Origin: Bacteroidota bacterium
GTDB lineage: Bacteria; Bacteroidota; Bacteroidia; Chitinophagales; Chitinophagaceae
Assembly (NCBI GenBank): GCA_023386045.1
Contig: JAEWKK010000019.1
Coordinates: 124,001 to 188,000 of the forward strand
DNA: 64,000 bases
Reading direction: 5' to 3'
This document shows, one piece after another, positions 33,496-42,384 of this stretch. The notes beneath the pieces are model-generated. The model was not told the DNA's origin and made no database searches. It saw nothing but the letters and a program-made list of their open reading frames with translations. The translations under genes were made by a program, and so were the position numbers. Position 1 is the stretch's first letter. The number at the start of each line of letters is the position of its first letter.

Positions 33496-34992
33496 ATGAG
33501 CAAGCTTACAGTTTATAATTCCTATATAAGAGAGAAAGAAGAATTTGTTCCACTGGTTCCCGGTCATGTGGGCATGTATGTATGCGGACCCACGGTGAGT
33601 GGTGAAAGCCATCTTGGCCATGCAAGGCCCTATATCACTTTTGATGTGATCTTCCGTTACCTCATGCAATTGGGCTATAAAGTGCGCTATGTGCGCAACA
33701 TTACAGATGCGGGTCATTTTGAAGAAGAAGGACGTGAAGCGGAAGACAAGATCTCCAAAAAAGCCGTGATCGAAAAACTGGAACCCATGGAACTGGTACA
33801 GAAATATACCAACCTTTTTCACTGGGCCATGAAGCAGTTCAATTGCATTGAACCAAGCATTGAGCCTACGGCAACAGGACATATAGTTGAACAGATCACC
33901 ATGATCCAGGAGATCATGGATGCAGGCTTTGCCTATGAAAAAAATGGCAGCGTATATTTTGATGTAAAAAAATATGCAGAAGGTCATGACTATGGCAAAC
34001 TCAGTGGTCGAGTGGTAGACGATCTTCTTGAAACCACCCGCGACCTGGAAGGACAGGATGAGAAAAAGAACAAAACCGATTTTGCCTTATGGAAAGCTGC
34101 TCCTCCTGAACACATCATGCGCTGGAAAAGCCCCTGGGGCGAAGGTTTCCCGGGATGGCATATCGAGTGCTCGGCCATGAGTACCAAGTATCTTGGCAAA
34201 CAATTCGACATTCATGGTGGTGGTATGGACCTTTTATTCCCGCACCACGAAAGTGAAATTGCTCAAAGTACCATCTGCAATCATGTGGCTCCCGTGCGAT
34301 ACTGGATCCATAACAACATGATCACCATCAATGGTCGCAAGATGGGCAAAAGCTATAATAATGTGATCAAGCTTACTGAGCTTTTCAGTGGCGACCATCC
34401 ATTGCTGGAGAAGGCTTATTCACCCATGACCGTAAGGTTCTTTATTCTTCAAACACATTACAGAAGCACACTGGATTTCAGCAATGAAGCGCTTCTTGCT
34501 GCGGAAAAAGGAATGAAGCGACTGATGGAAGCTTATCAATGGCTGCAGCAATTAACCATTGATGAAACTTCAGCCAATGGAAGCAATTCAGAAACTGATA
34601 TCAAAGTGATGAAGCTTCTGGATGAATTTGAAACCTTCATGAATGATGATTTCAGCACGGCAAGGGTTTTAGCCAATATGTTTGAACTGGTGCCGGTGAT
34701 CAATTCCTTAAAAGATAAAACCATTTCTTTCCAGGATATTTCTTCGTCCACTCTATCCTTTCTTCAGTCCAAAATGAAAACCTATGTGGAAGACATCTTG
34801 GGATTGCAGGCAGAATCAGAAGGTGAGACCAATAAACTGAAAGAAGTGATACAGGTTTTGATTGAGATCCGCAAGGAAGCAAGAGCCAGGAAAGACTGGG
34901 CTACATCTGACAGGATCAGGAACAGGCTGGCAGATGCGGGCATACAACTCAAAGATGAAAAAGACGGCAATATGAGCTGGACGCTTGCATAA
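33496..34992 (+). CDS. cysS: Cysteinyl-tRNA synthetase
   Basis: CysRS charges tRNA-Cys. From the ATG at 33496 (MSKLTVYNSY) the protein has 498 residues. Zinc ligand Cys30 lies in MYVCGPTV, the HIGH-type motif is HLGH at 39-42, the zinc-binding WHIECSAM and HGGGMDLLFPHHESEIAQ segments are present, and the KMSKS-type loop reads KMGKS. The frame extends upstream to 33439, but that part overlaps the leader peptide and lacks family similarity. A terminator follows at 35015-35040. It is a single-gene unit behind a likely cysteine-responsive leader. Confidence 0.95.
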   Translation: MSKLTVYNSYIREKEEFVPLVPGHVGMYVCGPTVSGESHLGHARPYITFDVIFRYLMQLGYKVRYVRNITDAGHFEEEGREAEDKISKKAVIEKLEPMELVQKYTNLFHWAMKQFNCIEPSIEPTATGHIVEQITMIQEIMDAGFAYEKNGSVYFDVKKYAEGHDYGKLSGRVVDDLLETTRDLEGQDEKKNKTDFALWKAAPPEHIMRWKSPWGEGFPGWHIECSAMSTKYLGKQFDIHGGGMDLLFPHHESEIAQSTICNHVAPVRYWIHNNMITINGRKMGKSYNNVIKLTELFSGDHPLLEKAYSPMTVRFFILQTHYRSTLDFSNEALLAAEKGMKRLMEAYQWLQQLTIDETSANGSNSETDIKVMKLLDEFETFMNDDFSTARVLANMFELVPVINSLKDKTISFQDISSSTLSFLQSKMKTYVEDILGLQAESEGETNKLKEVIQVLIEIRKEARARKDWATSDRIRNRLADAGIQLKDEKDGNMSWTLA

Positions 34993-35014
34993 GACCATAA
35001 AAAAAATTAAAAAC

Positions 35015-35040
35015 GCTCAACCTTTCGTTGGGCTTTTTTT
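35015..35040 (+). terminator. Intrinsic terminator of cysS
   Basis: Stem GCTCAAC / GTTGGGC (one G-T pair), 5-base loop, followed by seven T residues, 22 bases after the cysS stop. Confidence 0.88.
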
Positions 35041-35089
35041 ATGCAATAGCAGCTATATCTGGTCGTTTATCATCAATAAACCAATTTCC

Positions 35090-35728
35090 ATGTGGTTCTT
35101 ATTTATATTTTACTTCCTGCAACTGCTGCAAACCCAGCCTGAAGAGATCTCCTATCTCACCACTGCTGATAAAATTTCTTTTGATTACGTAAAAGGAGGG
35201 TCCACGCTTGCTTCCATGGCAGATCCTGGTGACCGATTCATCATGAATGCACAAATGTTTCGAAAGCCTGGATATACTCCGGTAGGATTATTTGTAAGTA
35301 GTAGAAAAAAGATCAGTGACCTGCGGCTGGTCAATAATCCATCAGTCAATTTCGGCATTCAGCCACAAGCCGTGTTTTTTATTGATACCAATAACAAAGC
35401 AGGTATAGTGGATGCAAAGAAATCCAACATTCAATCCTATGAATGGGCAACGCAGATCGCGCCCATGTTGCTAATGAATGGTGAGGTCAATCCAAATATT
35501 AAAAGCTTCCAGGGAAAAACCAGCCGCAGGAATGGCATTGGTATTACTAAAGATGGTTCAGTGCTCTTTCTATTAGTGATTAATTCTACCACTCTACCAG
35601 AGTTTGCAGAATTGTTTAAACAGAAGGATTGCGTTTCAGCAGCCTATGTTGATGGATCGGTATCTGATTACTGGAAGCCAGGCGTGGAGAGCTACAGGCC
35701 TTTTAGCATTGTAGTCAAATCAAAATGA
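35090..35728 (+). CDS. Phosphodiester glycosidase family protein (DUF2233/NAGPA-like)
   Basis: A 212-residue exported protein starting at the ATG at 35090 (MWFLFIFYFLQLLQ), whose hydrophobic start may act as signal or anchor; the open frame further upstream runs through the cysS terminator and is rejected. Family features are FIMNAQMFRKPGYTPVGLFV, a central QIAPMLLMNGE, the SRRNGIGITKDGSVLFLLV segment and a final AAYVDGSVSDYW. NAGPA-like enzymes cleave N-acetylglucosamine from phosphodiesters; DUF2233 proteins also act on cell-wall-type glycans. The substrate here is unknown. Confidence 0.8.
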   Translation: MWFLFIFYFLQLLQTQPEEISYLTTADKISFDYVKGGSTLASMADPGDRFIMNAQMFRKPGYTPVGLFVSSRKKISDLRLVNNPSVNFGIQPQAVFFIDTNNKAGIVDAKKSNIQSYEWATQIAPMLLMNGEVNPNIKSFQGKTSRRNGIGITKDGSVLFLLVINSTTLPEFAELFKQKDCVSAAYVDGSVSDYWKPGVESYRPFSIVVKSK

Positions 35729-35801
35729 CCGCTGATCCTTTATTATGTGATGTGATCTCATTCATTGTTCATCTTTCAATGCAGCTTTTTATCTTCATTC
35801 A

Positions 35802-36404
35802 ATGGATTACAAAGCACATTTGTCGAAGGATAAAAAAATGGCTGCATTGATCAGGGATCATGAAGATTTCGAGCTAAAATTTCATAAGAATATCTGCCTG
35901 CGACTTTGTGCTTCTATCATGAGTCAGCAATTGAGCACCAAGGTTGCCAAAGTCATCTATCACCGATTTCTTGAGCTCTATGGCAAAGAACCCAGGCCCC
36001 AGGATATCGTTGATACACCATTTGAAAAATTAAGAGGCATTGGACTAAGTAATGCAAAAGCTCAATATGTATTGAACGTAGCCCGCTTTGCCATTGATCA
36101 CAAGCTCACCGATAAAAAACTCCAGGCAATGAGTGATGAGGAGATCATTGATTTGCTAACGCAGATCAAGGGAGTTGGAAAATGGACGGTAGAGATGTTA
36201 CTTATGTTTACCCTGGGTCGACAGGATATTTTTTCTGCAGATGATTATGGCATCCAGGTAGCCATGAAAAATATTTACAAGCTGGACGACAGCAATAAAA
36301 AAGCTTTTAAAGAAAAAATGCTGAAGCTTTCGCAAAAATGGTCGCCCTACCGCACCTATGCCTGCCTGCACCTCTGGCACTGGAAGGATAATCCTCCGAT
36401 TTAA
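35802..36404 (+). CDS. DNA-3-methyladenine glycosylase 2-type protein (HhH-GPD)
   Basis: A 200-residue HhH-GPD glycosylase. The helix-hairpin-helix is LTQIKGVGKWTVEMLLM at about residues 119-135, and Asp148 in FSADDYG is the likely catalytic aspartate. SIMSQQLSTKVA near residue 38 matches the substrate-flanking segment of AlkA. It is a paralogue of the glycosylase at 10955-11587 with the same gene length and similar C-terminal LSQKW(S/K)PYR motif. It should excise alkylated adenine or guanine from DNA. Confidence 0.88.
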   Translation: MDYKAHLSKDKKMAALIRDHEDFELKFHKNICLRLCASIMSQQLSTKVAKVIYHRFLELYGKEPRPQDIVDTPFEKLRGIGLSNAKAQYVLNVARFAIDHKLTDKKLQAMSDEEIIDLLTQIKGVGKWTVEMLLMFTLGRQDIFSADDYGIQVAMKNIYKLDDSNKKAFKEKMLKLSQKWSPYRTYACLHLWHWKDNPPI

Positions 36405-36544
36405 AGTTTTTTACCCCTTCTTTAATACATTATTTTTTTTATCTTAGTTGAACCTTATTCATCCCACCTGCGAAATCTTTCCCTGTACTCATTTGAACGC
36501 CTGATTAATCTGTAGCCTTTGAATTTTATATAAAATCAAATGCT

Positions 36545-36754
36545 ATGTCTGAAAACATCTTATTGAAAATGACCGAAGAGAAGAACCGCCTGATCAACGA
36601 AGTCATTACCAAATTCCTCGGCCACTCTCCTTCATTAAAAGAAAGAAAGGCTTTTACCTTCATGCACCATTTGGGGGAAAGCATTATTTATTACCAGGGA
36701 ACATTAGTAGGAACAGTGAAATACGCTGCCAAGGATAACATGGCTATATTATAA
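36545..36754 (+). CDS. Small protein of unknown function (69 residues)
   Basis: A short basic-to-neutral protein beginning at ATG 36545 after an AT-rich stretch. It has no signal peptide; a helical N-terminal half (EEKNRLINEVITKFL) is followed by a more beta-like tail ending in VKYAAKDNMAIL. I do not recognise a family. Its 3' end overlaps the 3' end of the convergent epimerase gene by 11 bases. Coding-like amino-acid composition and an isolated upstream AT-rich region support a real gene, but evidence is modest. Confidence 0.5.
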   Translation: MSENILLKMTEEKNRLINEVITKFLGHSPSLKERKAFTFMHHLGESIIYYQGTLVGTVKYAAKDNMAIL

Positions 36755-37862
36755 CCTTCTCTGCTTTTTCAAGATAAGCCTGGTCAATAACTGCTCCCAG
36801 TCCGGGAACATCAGGAACTTCTATCAATCCTTTTGCTCCATAACTAATTCCTCCTATCACAGGATCTTCGGTGAACATCAATGGTGTATCAAAATCGCAA
36901 TGATGAATATGATCGTTGGCCAGTGCCAGATGTGCGGCAGCTGTCATTCCCAGCCTTGATTCCATGAATCCTCCTACCTGCATTTCCATGCCGGCCCTTG
37001 CTCCCAGTTCGGCGATCTTCAATCCCTTGTAAAAACCTGAAGACTTACCCAGTTTGATATTAAACATCCTGCAGGCATTTAACTGGATCAGTCTTTCTGC
37101 ATCATGTTCATCACCACAACTTTCATCAGCCATGATCGGTATGGGTGAAGCGGCAGTAACCCTTCCCAGTTCCATGAAGCGATGCCGCAGTATAGGTTCC
37201 TCGCAATGCTCAATATTAAAAGGTGCCAGCGCCTTCAATACTTCAATAGCCGCATCGGCAGTTTTCCAGCCCTGGTTCGCATCAATCCTTAATGGATGAT
37301 CATAACCAATGCCTTCTCTTATCGCCTGGATACGTGCCACATCCCTTTCCTTATTCTCTCCCAGTTTTACCTTGATGGCAGGAAAACCTTCATTCAGAAA
37401 ACGGATCGCATCTTCCTTCATTTTCTGAGGATCACCAATGCTGACCGTCATATCGGTTTCCAGTCTTTTATTGTTGTTACCACCAAGTAATCGATAAACA
37501 GGCACGCCTGAATGCTGCGCGGCGATATCATGCAATGCAATATCAAAAGCGCTTTTGATACTGCTGTTGGCATAAATGGTCTGATCCATCAGCTCCATGC
37601 ATTCGCCCATTTGAAGAGCATCTTTTCCTTTCAGCACCTTCGCGAAATATTGTCCAACTATAAAGCAGGTATCTATGCTTTCACCATTGATGGACATATA
37701 AGGACTGCATTCACCATAACCCGTGCATCCATCCTTTGTGCGAATGATCACTACCACATTCTGAACTTCGTTGATGGGTCCCAGTGAGATAACAAAAGGT
37801 TCTTTCAGTGGAATATAAAGCTTGTAAATCTCGATACTCTGAATATGACTGCCTGCCTGCAT
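36744..37862 (-). CDS. Dipeptide epimerase (L-Ala-D/L-Glu epimerase-like, enolase superfamily)
   Basis: A 372-residue member of the muconate-lactonising subgroup of the enolase superfamily. The catalytic lysines are Lys164/Lys166 (AIKVKLG) and Lys270 (NIKLGKSSG); metal ligands are Asp194, Glu221 or Glu222 and Asp246. The DxD motif Asp323/Asp325 (CDFDTP) is the mark of dipeptide epimerases, which bind the substrate amino group there. It probably epimerises Ala-Glu-type dipeptides from recycled peptidoglycan; the exact dipeptide cannot be told. Confidence 0.88.
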   Translation of the reverse strand: MQAGSHIQSIEIYKLYIPLKEPFVISLGPINEVQNVVVIIRTKDGCTGYGECSPYMSINGESIDTCFIVGQYFAKVLKGKDALQMGECMELMDQTIYANSSIKSAFDIALHDIAAQHSGVPVYRLLGGNNNKRLETDMTVSIGDPQKMKEDAIRFLNEGFPAIKVKLGENKERDVARIQAIREGIGYDHPLRIDANQGWKTADAAIEVLKALAPFNIEHCEEPILRHRFMELGRVTAASPIPIMADESCGDEHDAERLIQLNACRMFNIKLGKSSGFYKGLKIAELGARAGMEMQVGGFMESRLGMTAAAHLALANDHIHHCDFDTPLMFTEDPVIGGISYGAKGLIEVPDVPGLGAVIDQAYLEKAEKVII

Positions 37863-37920
37863 GGAAAAAATTTGGAGCTAAAGTTAAAAGCTATTCGCGG
37901 AGTGAGGAGCATAAATGTCT

Positions 37921-38643
37921 TCACTCTTCACTGTTGCCAAATAATATTCTAACACCAAGATTTATCATCAGTGGCAAAGGAACATTTTTGGTATTGTGCA
38001 AGTAGGTAGATGGATAGGAAGATGAAGGAATATAAGTTCGCGCATCAGTATATACAAAGAAATCGCCTCCCAATGGTACTTCTACTCCCATTCCCAGGTC
38101 AATGGTCAGTCTTTTGAATTCATCACTGCCTTCCCTTGGAACTTCTGCAAGCTGGTACAAACTTGTATCCACAGCATTTCTCAGGCTGTTTTGAATGCCG
38201 GTAAACATCAAACCAAAACCTGCCTGTCCATACAAATGCCAGCCGGTTTCGATGTTATAGCCGCCTTTGAAATAATGTTTGATGCCCATGGAAAATTCTT
38301 TCATGTTCCATAAGCCCTTCATGGTATAGGCAATTTTTGAAGGAGTGGTTCCTGCATTACGTGCTTCGGCAATAAATTCATTACTGAACCTTCCGGGACT
38401 GTAATACATCAGCCAGGTATAAAAACTTTCCCTCTCATTGAAATGAAACTGCCCCTGGATGGTTTGACCAATTGCCCAGAAACGTTGATGAGGACTGAAA
38501 TTGCGCACCACGGAAACATCAGTGGCAAAGCTGAAACGAACCTGGGCTCCGGCAAAAAAAACAGGAAAAAGCAAAATGCATAAGAACAGTTTCTTCAAAG
38601 CAGCATAATTAGATTGTAATATTAAAGAAAAGGCTTTGAACAA
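37921..38643 (-). CDS. Putative outer-membrane beta-barrel protein
   Basis: A 240-residue protein with a hydrophobic export signal (LFLCILLFPVFFAGAQ). Alternating aromatic-polar strands follow (for example FHFNERESFYTWLMYY, YNIETGWHLYGQAGFGLMFTG and VPLPLMINLGVRILFG), and this fits a small outer-membrane barrel. The true start may be the TTG at 38598, just before the signal core; the ATG at 38643 gives an 18-residue N-region. No specific family is recognised. It is 58 bases upstream of the epimerase gene on the same strand. Confidence 0.65.
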   Translation of the reverse strand: MFKAFSLILQSNYAALKKLFLCILLFPVFFAGAQVRFSFATDVSVVRNFSPHQRFWAIGQTIQGQFHFNERESFYTWLMYYSPGRFSNEFIAEARNAGTTPSKIAYTMKGLWNMKEFSMGIKHYFKGGYNIETGWHLYGQAGFGLMFTGIQNSLRNAVDTSLYQLAEVPREGSDEFKRLTIDLGMGVEVPLGGDFFVYTDARTYIPSSSYPSTYLHNTKNVPLPLMINLGVRILFGNSEE

Positions 38644-38680
38644 ATTAATGAGGTAAGGAGGTGAAAAATTAATTTCAAAA

Positions 38681-38713
38681 GAAAAGCCCGCCGATAAAGG
38701 CAGGCTTTCTTTT
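38681..38713 (-). terminator. Intrinsic terminator of the S46 peptidase gene
   Basis: On the minus strand AAAGCCTGCC pairs with GGCGGGCTTT (one G-U pair) around a 6-base loop, followed by a TCTTTT tract. It sits 23 bases after the stop at 38736. Confidence 0.85.
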
Positions 38714-38735
38714 GCTCATTGAATAGGAATAAAAA

Positions 38736-40898
38736 TTATTTCCTGATGTTCAGTTCTTTGATCAGATGCTGAGCACCACCAACCTTGTCAATGCACCACA
38801 AAACAAAACGGATATCAACACTAATGGTGCGGTTCAGGTCTTTATCAAAAGCCATTTTATGACTTAATGCTTCGTAGTTGCCATCAAATGCAAGACCAAT
38901 CAGTTCACCATTACCATTCAACACCGGAGATCCTGAGTTTCCACCTGTAATATCATTGGAAGAAATGAACCCTGTAACCAGGTCATTTTTCCTTGCATCT
39001 TTGTATTGTCCAAAATCTTTTGCTCTTGCCTTTGCCAATACATCATCAGGCAGATCAAATTCATAATCACCCGGAACATATTTTTCAAGCATGCCTGTCA
39101 TGGTAGTTACATAATCATAAGTAACGGCATCACGCGGCTTGTAAGGAGCTACTTTACCATAGCTTACACGCATGGTAAAAGTGGCATCGGGATACATTAC
39201 TTTATTAGGGTTCATTTCCATCACACCTTTCAGATACAAACGACCCCATTCATTATTCTTTGTATTGAACTGCGCAAACAGGGGCGCGTACTTACCCTGG
39301 TAATTTTTAAGGAAAGAACTGGCCAGGTTATAAGCCAGATCCTGTTGCAGGGTGGTGGCTTCGGGCTTGCTGGCAAATGCATCCCATTTGTCATTATCAA
39401 GGATCATAGTGTTCTTAAAGATGGCTTCTGCATATTTCTGGTAAGTAGAAGCTTTATCAAGCTGTCCATATTCATCCTTTATAGCATTATACAACCCTTG
39501 AGGATGCTGGTCTTTGGGAACATCCTGGTAATACATTTGTAAAACAGCACCTACAATATTCTGGTCTGATGCCAGGTTTTCAGAAGAAAGAAAATTCTGG
39601 CGTTGCCTTGAAGCAGCTTCGACAGCCCTTTTGATATCAGCAGTGGAAACACCTGGCTTCACCAAAGTATTTTCCAGTTGCTGCAATGAAGCGGCAAAGG
39701 CCAGCAATGGTGAACCAAAAATTCCTTCATTGATATACTGCCTGTGCAGGGCATAAGGTTTCCATGCATTGTAGGCAGCTTCTAGATCGCTGAAGATGTT
39801 CTTGTATTCAGGTTTATTTTGTGCCCATTTAATAAAGGCTACTTCTGATTTCTTTTTCTGTCCGTAAACATCATACTTCAGCAATTGCTTGGTTTCACCA
39901 TCAAAGAATTTCCAGTAATTGGCAATACCTGCATAATCAGAAGCTAATTGCAGTTTAATGGCTGGATCTTTTTTCATTTCCTCGAACATATACTTCAGCC
40001 TCATGTCACGAAGCTTCACCAGGGTAGGGTTATTTACATCTGTAGAGAGTTGCACACCATAAGAAGATTCATACCTGTTGGTACCACCGGGATAACCCCA
40101 GATCATGGAGAAGTCGCCTTCCTTAACACCTTTGATAGATACAGGTAAGGACCATTTTGGTTTGAGGGGAACATTATTCAGGCTATACCTTGCAGGACTT
40201 CCATCAGCTGCTGCATACACACGAAAAACTGAGAAATCCGCAGTATGACGTGGCCACTCCCAGTTATCAGTGTCTCCACCAAATTTTCCAAGCGATTCAG
40301 AAGGTGCTCCTACCAGGCGCACATCGCGGTAACGCTGGTAAACAAAAGCAAGGAACTGGTTGCCCTTGAATAAAGGACTTACTCTTGTTTCAAGAGATTT
40401 GGCAGTATCACTCATCCTGGCGTTAATACTGGCAAGGATCTGGTTCTGACGAGCGATCCTTTCCTGTCCTGATAAGCCTTTCAGCGAATCAAGAACCAGT
40501 TTGGTTACATCATCAATGCGAACCAGGAATTGAACGGATAGATTGCCTCCGGGAATTTCTTCACCCCTGTTCTTTGCGTAGAAACCATTTTTCAGGTAGT
40601 TATGTTCAACAGTACTTGCACCAGCAATCACACTATAACCACAATGGTGATTGGTGAATAACAAACCCTGTGTGCTCACCATTTCACCTGTACAGCCATT
40701 ACCAAAAATCACGATGGCATCTTTCAGTGAGGCCTTGTTAATACTATACAGTTGTTCTTTTGAAAGTTTCAGGCCTTTCTTCACCATATCATTATACACC
40801 TGCTGACCCAAAAGTAGCGGAAGCCACATGCCTTCGTCGGCAGCAGCTTTGAACATAAAACTTACGCTGAGAATAAATACGATAAAAAGTTTTCTCAT
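38736..40898 (-). CDS. S46 family dipeptidyl-peptidase (DPP7/DPP11-like)
   Basis: A 720-residue exported serine exopeptidase starting at the ATG at 40898 (MRKLFIVFILSV), with a signal peptide to about AAADE. The S46 triad is visible: His in TNHHCGYS near residue 85, Asp in DTDNWEWPRHTADFSVFRVY, and Ser in GNSGSPVLNGNG near the C-terminus. These periplasmic enzymes remove dipeptides from the N-terminus of peptides, the main route of peptide use in many Bacteroidota. I cannot assign the DPP7 or DPP11 specificity from the sequence alone. A -7 box at 40919-40926 precedes it. Confidence 0.92.
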   Translation of the reverse strand: MRKLFIVFILSVSFMFKAAADEGMWLPLLLGQQVYNDMVKKGLKLSKEQLYSINKASLKDAIVIFGNGCTGEMVSTQGLLFTNHHCGYSVIAGASTVEHNYLKNGFYAKNRGEEIPGGNLSVQFLVRIDDVTKLVLDSLKGLSGQERIARQNQILASINARMSDTAKSLETRVSPLFKGNQFLAFVYQRYRDVRLVGAPSESLGKFGGDTDNWEWPRHTADFSVFRVYAAADGSPARYSLNNVPLKPKWSLPVSIKGVKEGDFSMIWGYPGGTNRYESSYGVQLSTDVNNPTLVKLRDMRLKYMFEEMKKDPAIKLQLASDYAGIANYWKFFDGETKQLLKYDVYGQKKKSEVAFIKWAQNKPEYKNIFSDLEAAYNAWKPYALHRQYINEGIFGSPLLAFAASLQQLENTLVKPGVSTADIKRAVEAASRQRQNFLSSENLASDQNIVGAVLQMYYQDVPKDQHPQGLYNAIKDEYGQLDKASTYQKYAEAIFKNTMILDNDKWDAFASKPEATTLQQDLAYNLASSFLKNYQGKYAPLFAQFNTKNNEWGRLYLKGVMEMNPNKVMYPDATFTMRVSYGKVAPYKPRDAVTYDYVTTMTGMLEKYVPGDYEFDLPDDVLAKARAKDFGQYKDARKNDLVTGFISSNDITGGNSGSPVLNGNGELIGLAFDGNYEALSHKMAFDKDLNRTISVDIRFVLWCIDKVGGAQHLIKELNIRK

Positions 40899-40918
40899 TT
40901 CATATATTTTTAGCACGG

Positions 40919-40926
40919 CAAACGTA
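40919..40926 (-). promoter_or_regulatory. -7 promoter box of the S46 peptidase gene
   Basis: On the minus strand TACGTTTG is a perfect TAnnTTTG box 21 bases before the ATG at 40898. No good -33 element is seen. Confidence 0.45.
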
Positions 40927-40991
40927 CTTAAAAATTAAAGATGGGTTCATGACCTGCCCTCTTTATTCCATTTAAAAAATTAATTGCTGTT

Positions 40992-42062
40992 ATGAGAAGC
41001 GCTAAACTCCCTACTGCGTTGGTTGTGATGATGTTAATTGTGGCTGGATGTAAAAAGGACGATGTTCCGAATCCCAACCCCAATCCCAATCCAAACCCCA
41101 ATCCTGTAATCCAGGCCCCACCTGCATTTGGCTATTATGTGGTAGGCTATTTTCCTAGTTACAGAAATCTTGCTGATGTGCCCGATGTAAAGTTCAAAAT
41201 GTGCAATGTGGTCAATTACGCTTTCTTCAGCGTGAATAATAGTTACGGCCTTACTGTGAACAATCCTTCACTGGTTCCGCAACTCATATCCAAAGCAAAA
41301 GCCAATAATGCCAAAGTATTTATGAGCATCAATGATGGCACAGGAGATGGCAAAACCAATTTTAAAGCCATGGCGGCTTCGGCAAGCACCAGGCATAGCT
41401 TCATTATTGATGTAATGAACAAGGTGCGGCAATATGGATTCAACGGTGTGGATGTGGATTGGGAATTTCCAACTACCAGTGATGGAACGGATATTACTTA
41501 CACGGCACTCATGAAAGAGCTTTCGGATTCCCTGCACCGCGATGCCAAATACTACCTGACCGCTGCTATCACTGCTGGCAAATATGCAGGTGGTATCCGT
41601 GATGCCATCAAGCCGGAACTCTTTACCTATGTTGATTTCTTCAACATCATGGCCTATGATGATTTTAGCACAACAACTCCCTACAGGCATCATAGTGATT
41701 ATAACCTTGCAAATACCTGTTTGAATTACTGGCTCAATACCCGCGGTATGCCCAAAGAAAAATGTGTGCTTGGATTTCCGGGATATGGCCGTCCTTCCGG
41801 CATCACACAAAGCGGCACCATCCTCACTTACAAGGATATCTTATCCAGAGGTGGCAGTCCACTTTCAGATTCAGCTGTGGTAACCAATGGCGGCTTTACC
41901 AATTATACCATTTATTACAATGGGCAACCAACGGTTAAGAAAAAAGCCATTCTCGCCAAGCAGATCGCCAATGGAGTCATGCTCTGGGAAAAATGGCAGG
42001 ATGCCATGGATGGTAATAGCCTGCTGAAGGCAGCCTGTGATACAGTGGGAAGAATTTACTGA
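40992..42062 (+). CDS. Glycoside hydrolase family 18 (chitinase-like) surface lipoprotein
   Basis: A 356-residue lipoprotein. The signal ends at Cys20, followed by KKDD, an acidic tag of the type that exports lipoproteins to the cell surface in Bacteroidota. A short PN repeat linker (residues 26-36) precedes the catalytic barrel. The GH18 motif DxxDxDxE is seen as GVDVDWEFP with acidic residues Asp152, Asp154 and Glu156, and NIMAYDDF provides the substrate-contacting strand. It should hydrolyse chitin or related beta-1,4-N-acetylglucosamine glycans; endo-glucosaminidase activity on glycoproteins is the main alternative. Confidence 0.9.
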   Translation: MRSAKLPTALVVMMLIVAGCKKDDVPNPNPNPNPNPNPVIQAPPAFGYYVVGYFPSYRNLADVPDVKFKMCNVVNYAFFSVNNSYGLTVNNPSLVPQLISKAKANNAKVFMSINDGTGDGKTNFKAMAASASTRHSFIIDVMNKVRQYGFNGVDVDWEFPTTSDGTDITYTALMKELSDSLHRDAKYYLTAAITAGKYAGGIRDAIKPELFTYVDFFNIMAYDDFSTTTPYRHHSDYNLANTCLNYWLNTRGMPKEKCVLGFPGYGRPSGITQSGTILTYKDILSRGGSPLSDSAVVTNGGFTNYTIYYNGQPTVKKKAILAKQIANGVMLWEKWQDAMDGNSLLKAACDTVGRIY

Positions 42063-42081
42063 TCCTCAAAAAATAAAATTC

Positions 42082-42107
42082 AAAATGCCCCGCCTTTGGG
42101 GCATTTT
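42082..42107. terminator. Bidirectional intrinsic terminator between GH18 and the proline-rich gene
   Basis: Perfect 10-base stem AAAATGCCCC / GGGGCATTTT with a 6-base loop and T-runs on both strands, in a convergent gap. Confidence 0.9.
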
Positions 42108-42108
42108 T

Positions 42109-42384
42109 TTATAGCTGTACAGATTCTTTGATTGCTTTTGGAGAAGGAGGTGGTGGTGGAGGTTGAACCGGAGGTGCTGGTGGTGGCGGAGGGTTTTTCA
42201 AATCTTTTTTCAAGACTTCCTTTTTCGGAGCAACAGGTGTCGGTGGAGGCGGTGGTGGTGGAACTTCTTTCAATTCTGCTGGAGGATTTGGTGGCGTTGG
42301 AGGCGGCGGTGCCTGTTTGTTATCCTGGGAAAATGCAACTGCTCCAATGAATAAGGCAAATGCCATTAAAACTGTTTTCTTCAT
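42109..42384 (-). CDS. Small proline-rich secreted protein
   Basis: A 91-residue protein starting at the ATG at 42384 (MKKTVLMAFALFIGAVAFSQ, a Sec signal). The mature 71 residues are almost all Pro, Lys, Glu, Ala and Val in blocks of PPPP, similar to periplasm-spanning spacers in TonB-like proteins but without a membrane anchor or a C-terminal domain. Repetitive composition makes the ORF look odd, yet the intact signal peptide and the shared terminator support a real gene. Function is unknown. Confidence 0.6.
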   Translation of the reverse strand: MKKTVLMAFALFIGAVAFSQDNKQAPPPPTPPNPPAELKEVPPPPPPPTPVAPKKEVLKKDLKNPPPPPAPPVQPPPPPPSPKAIKESVQL

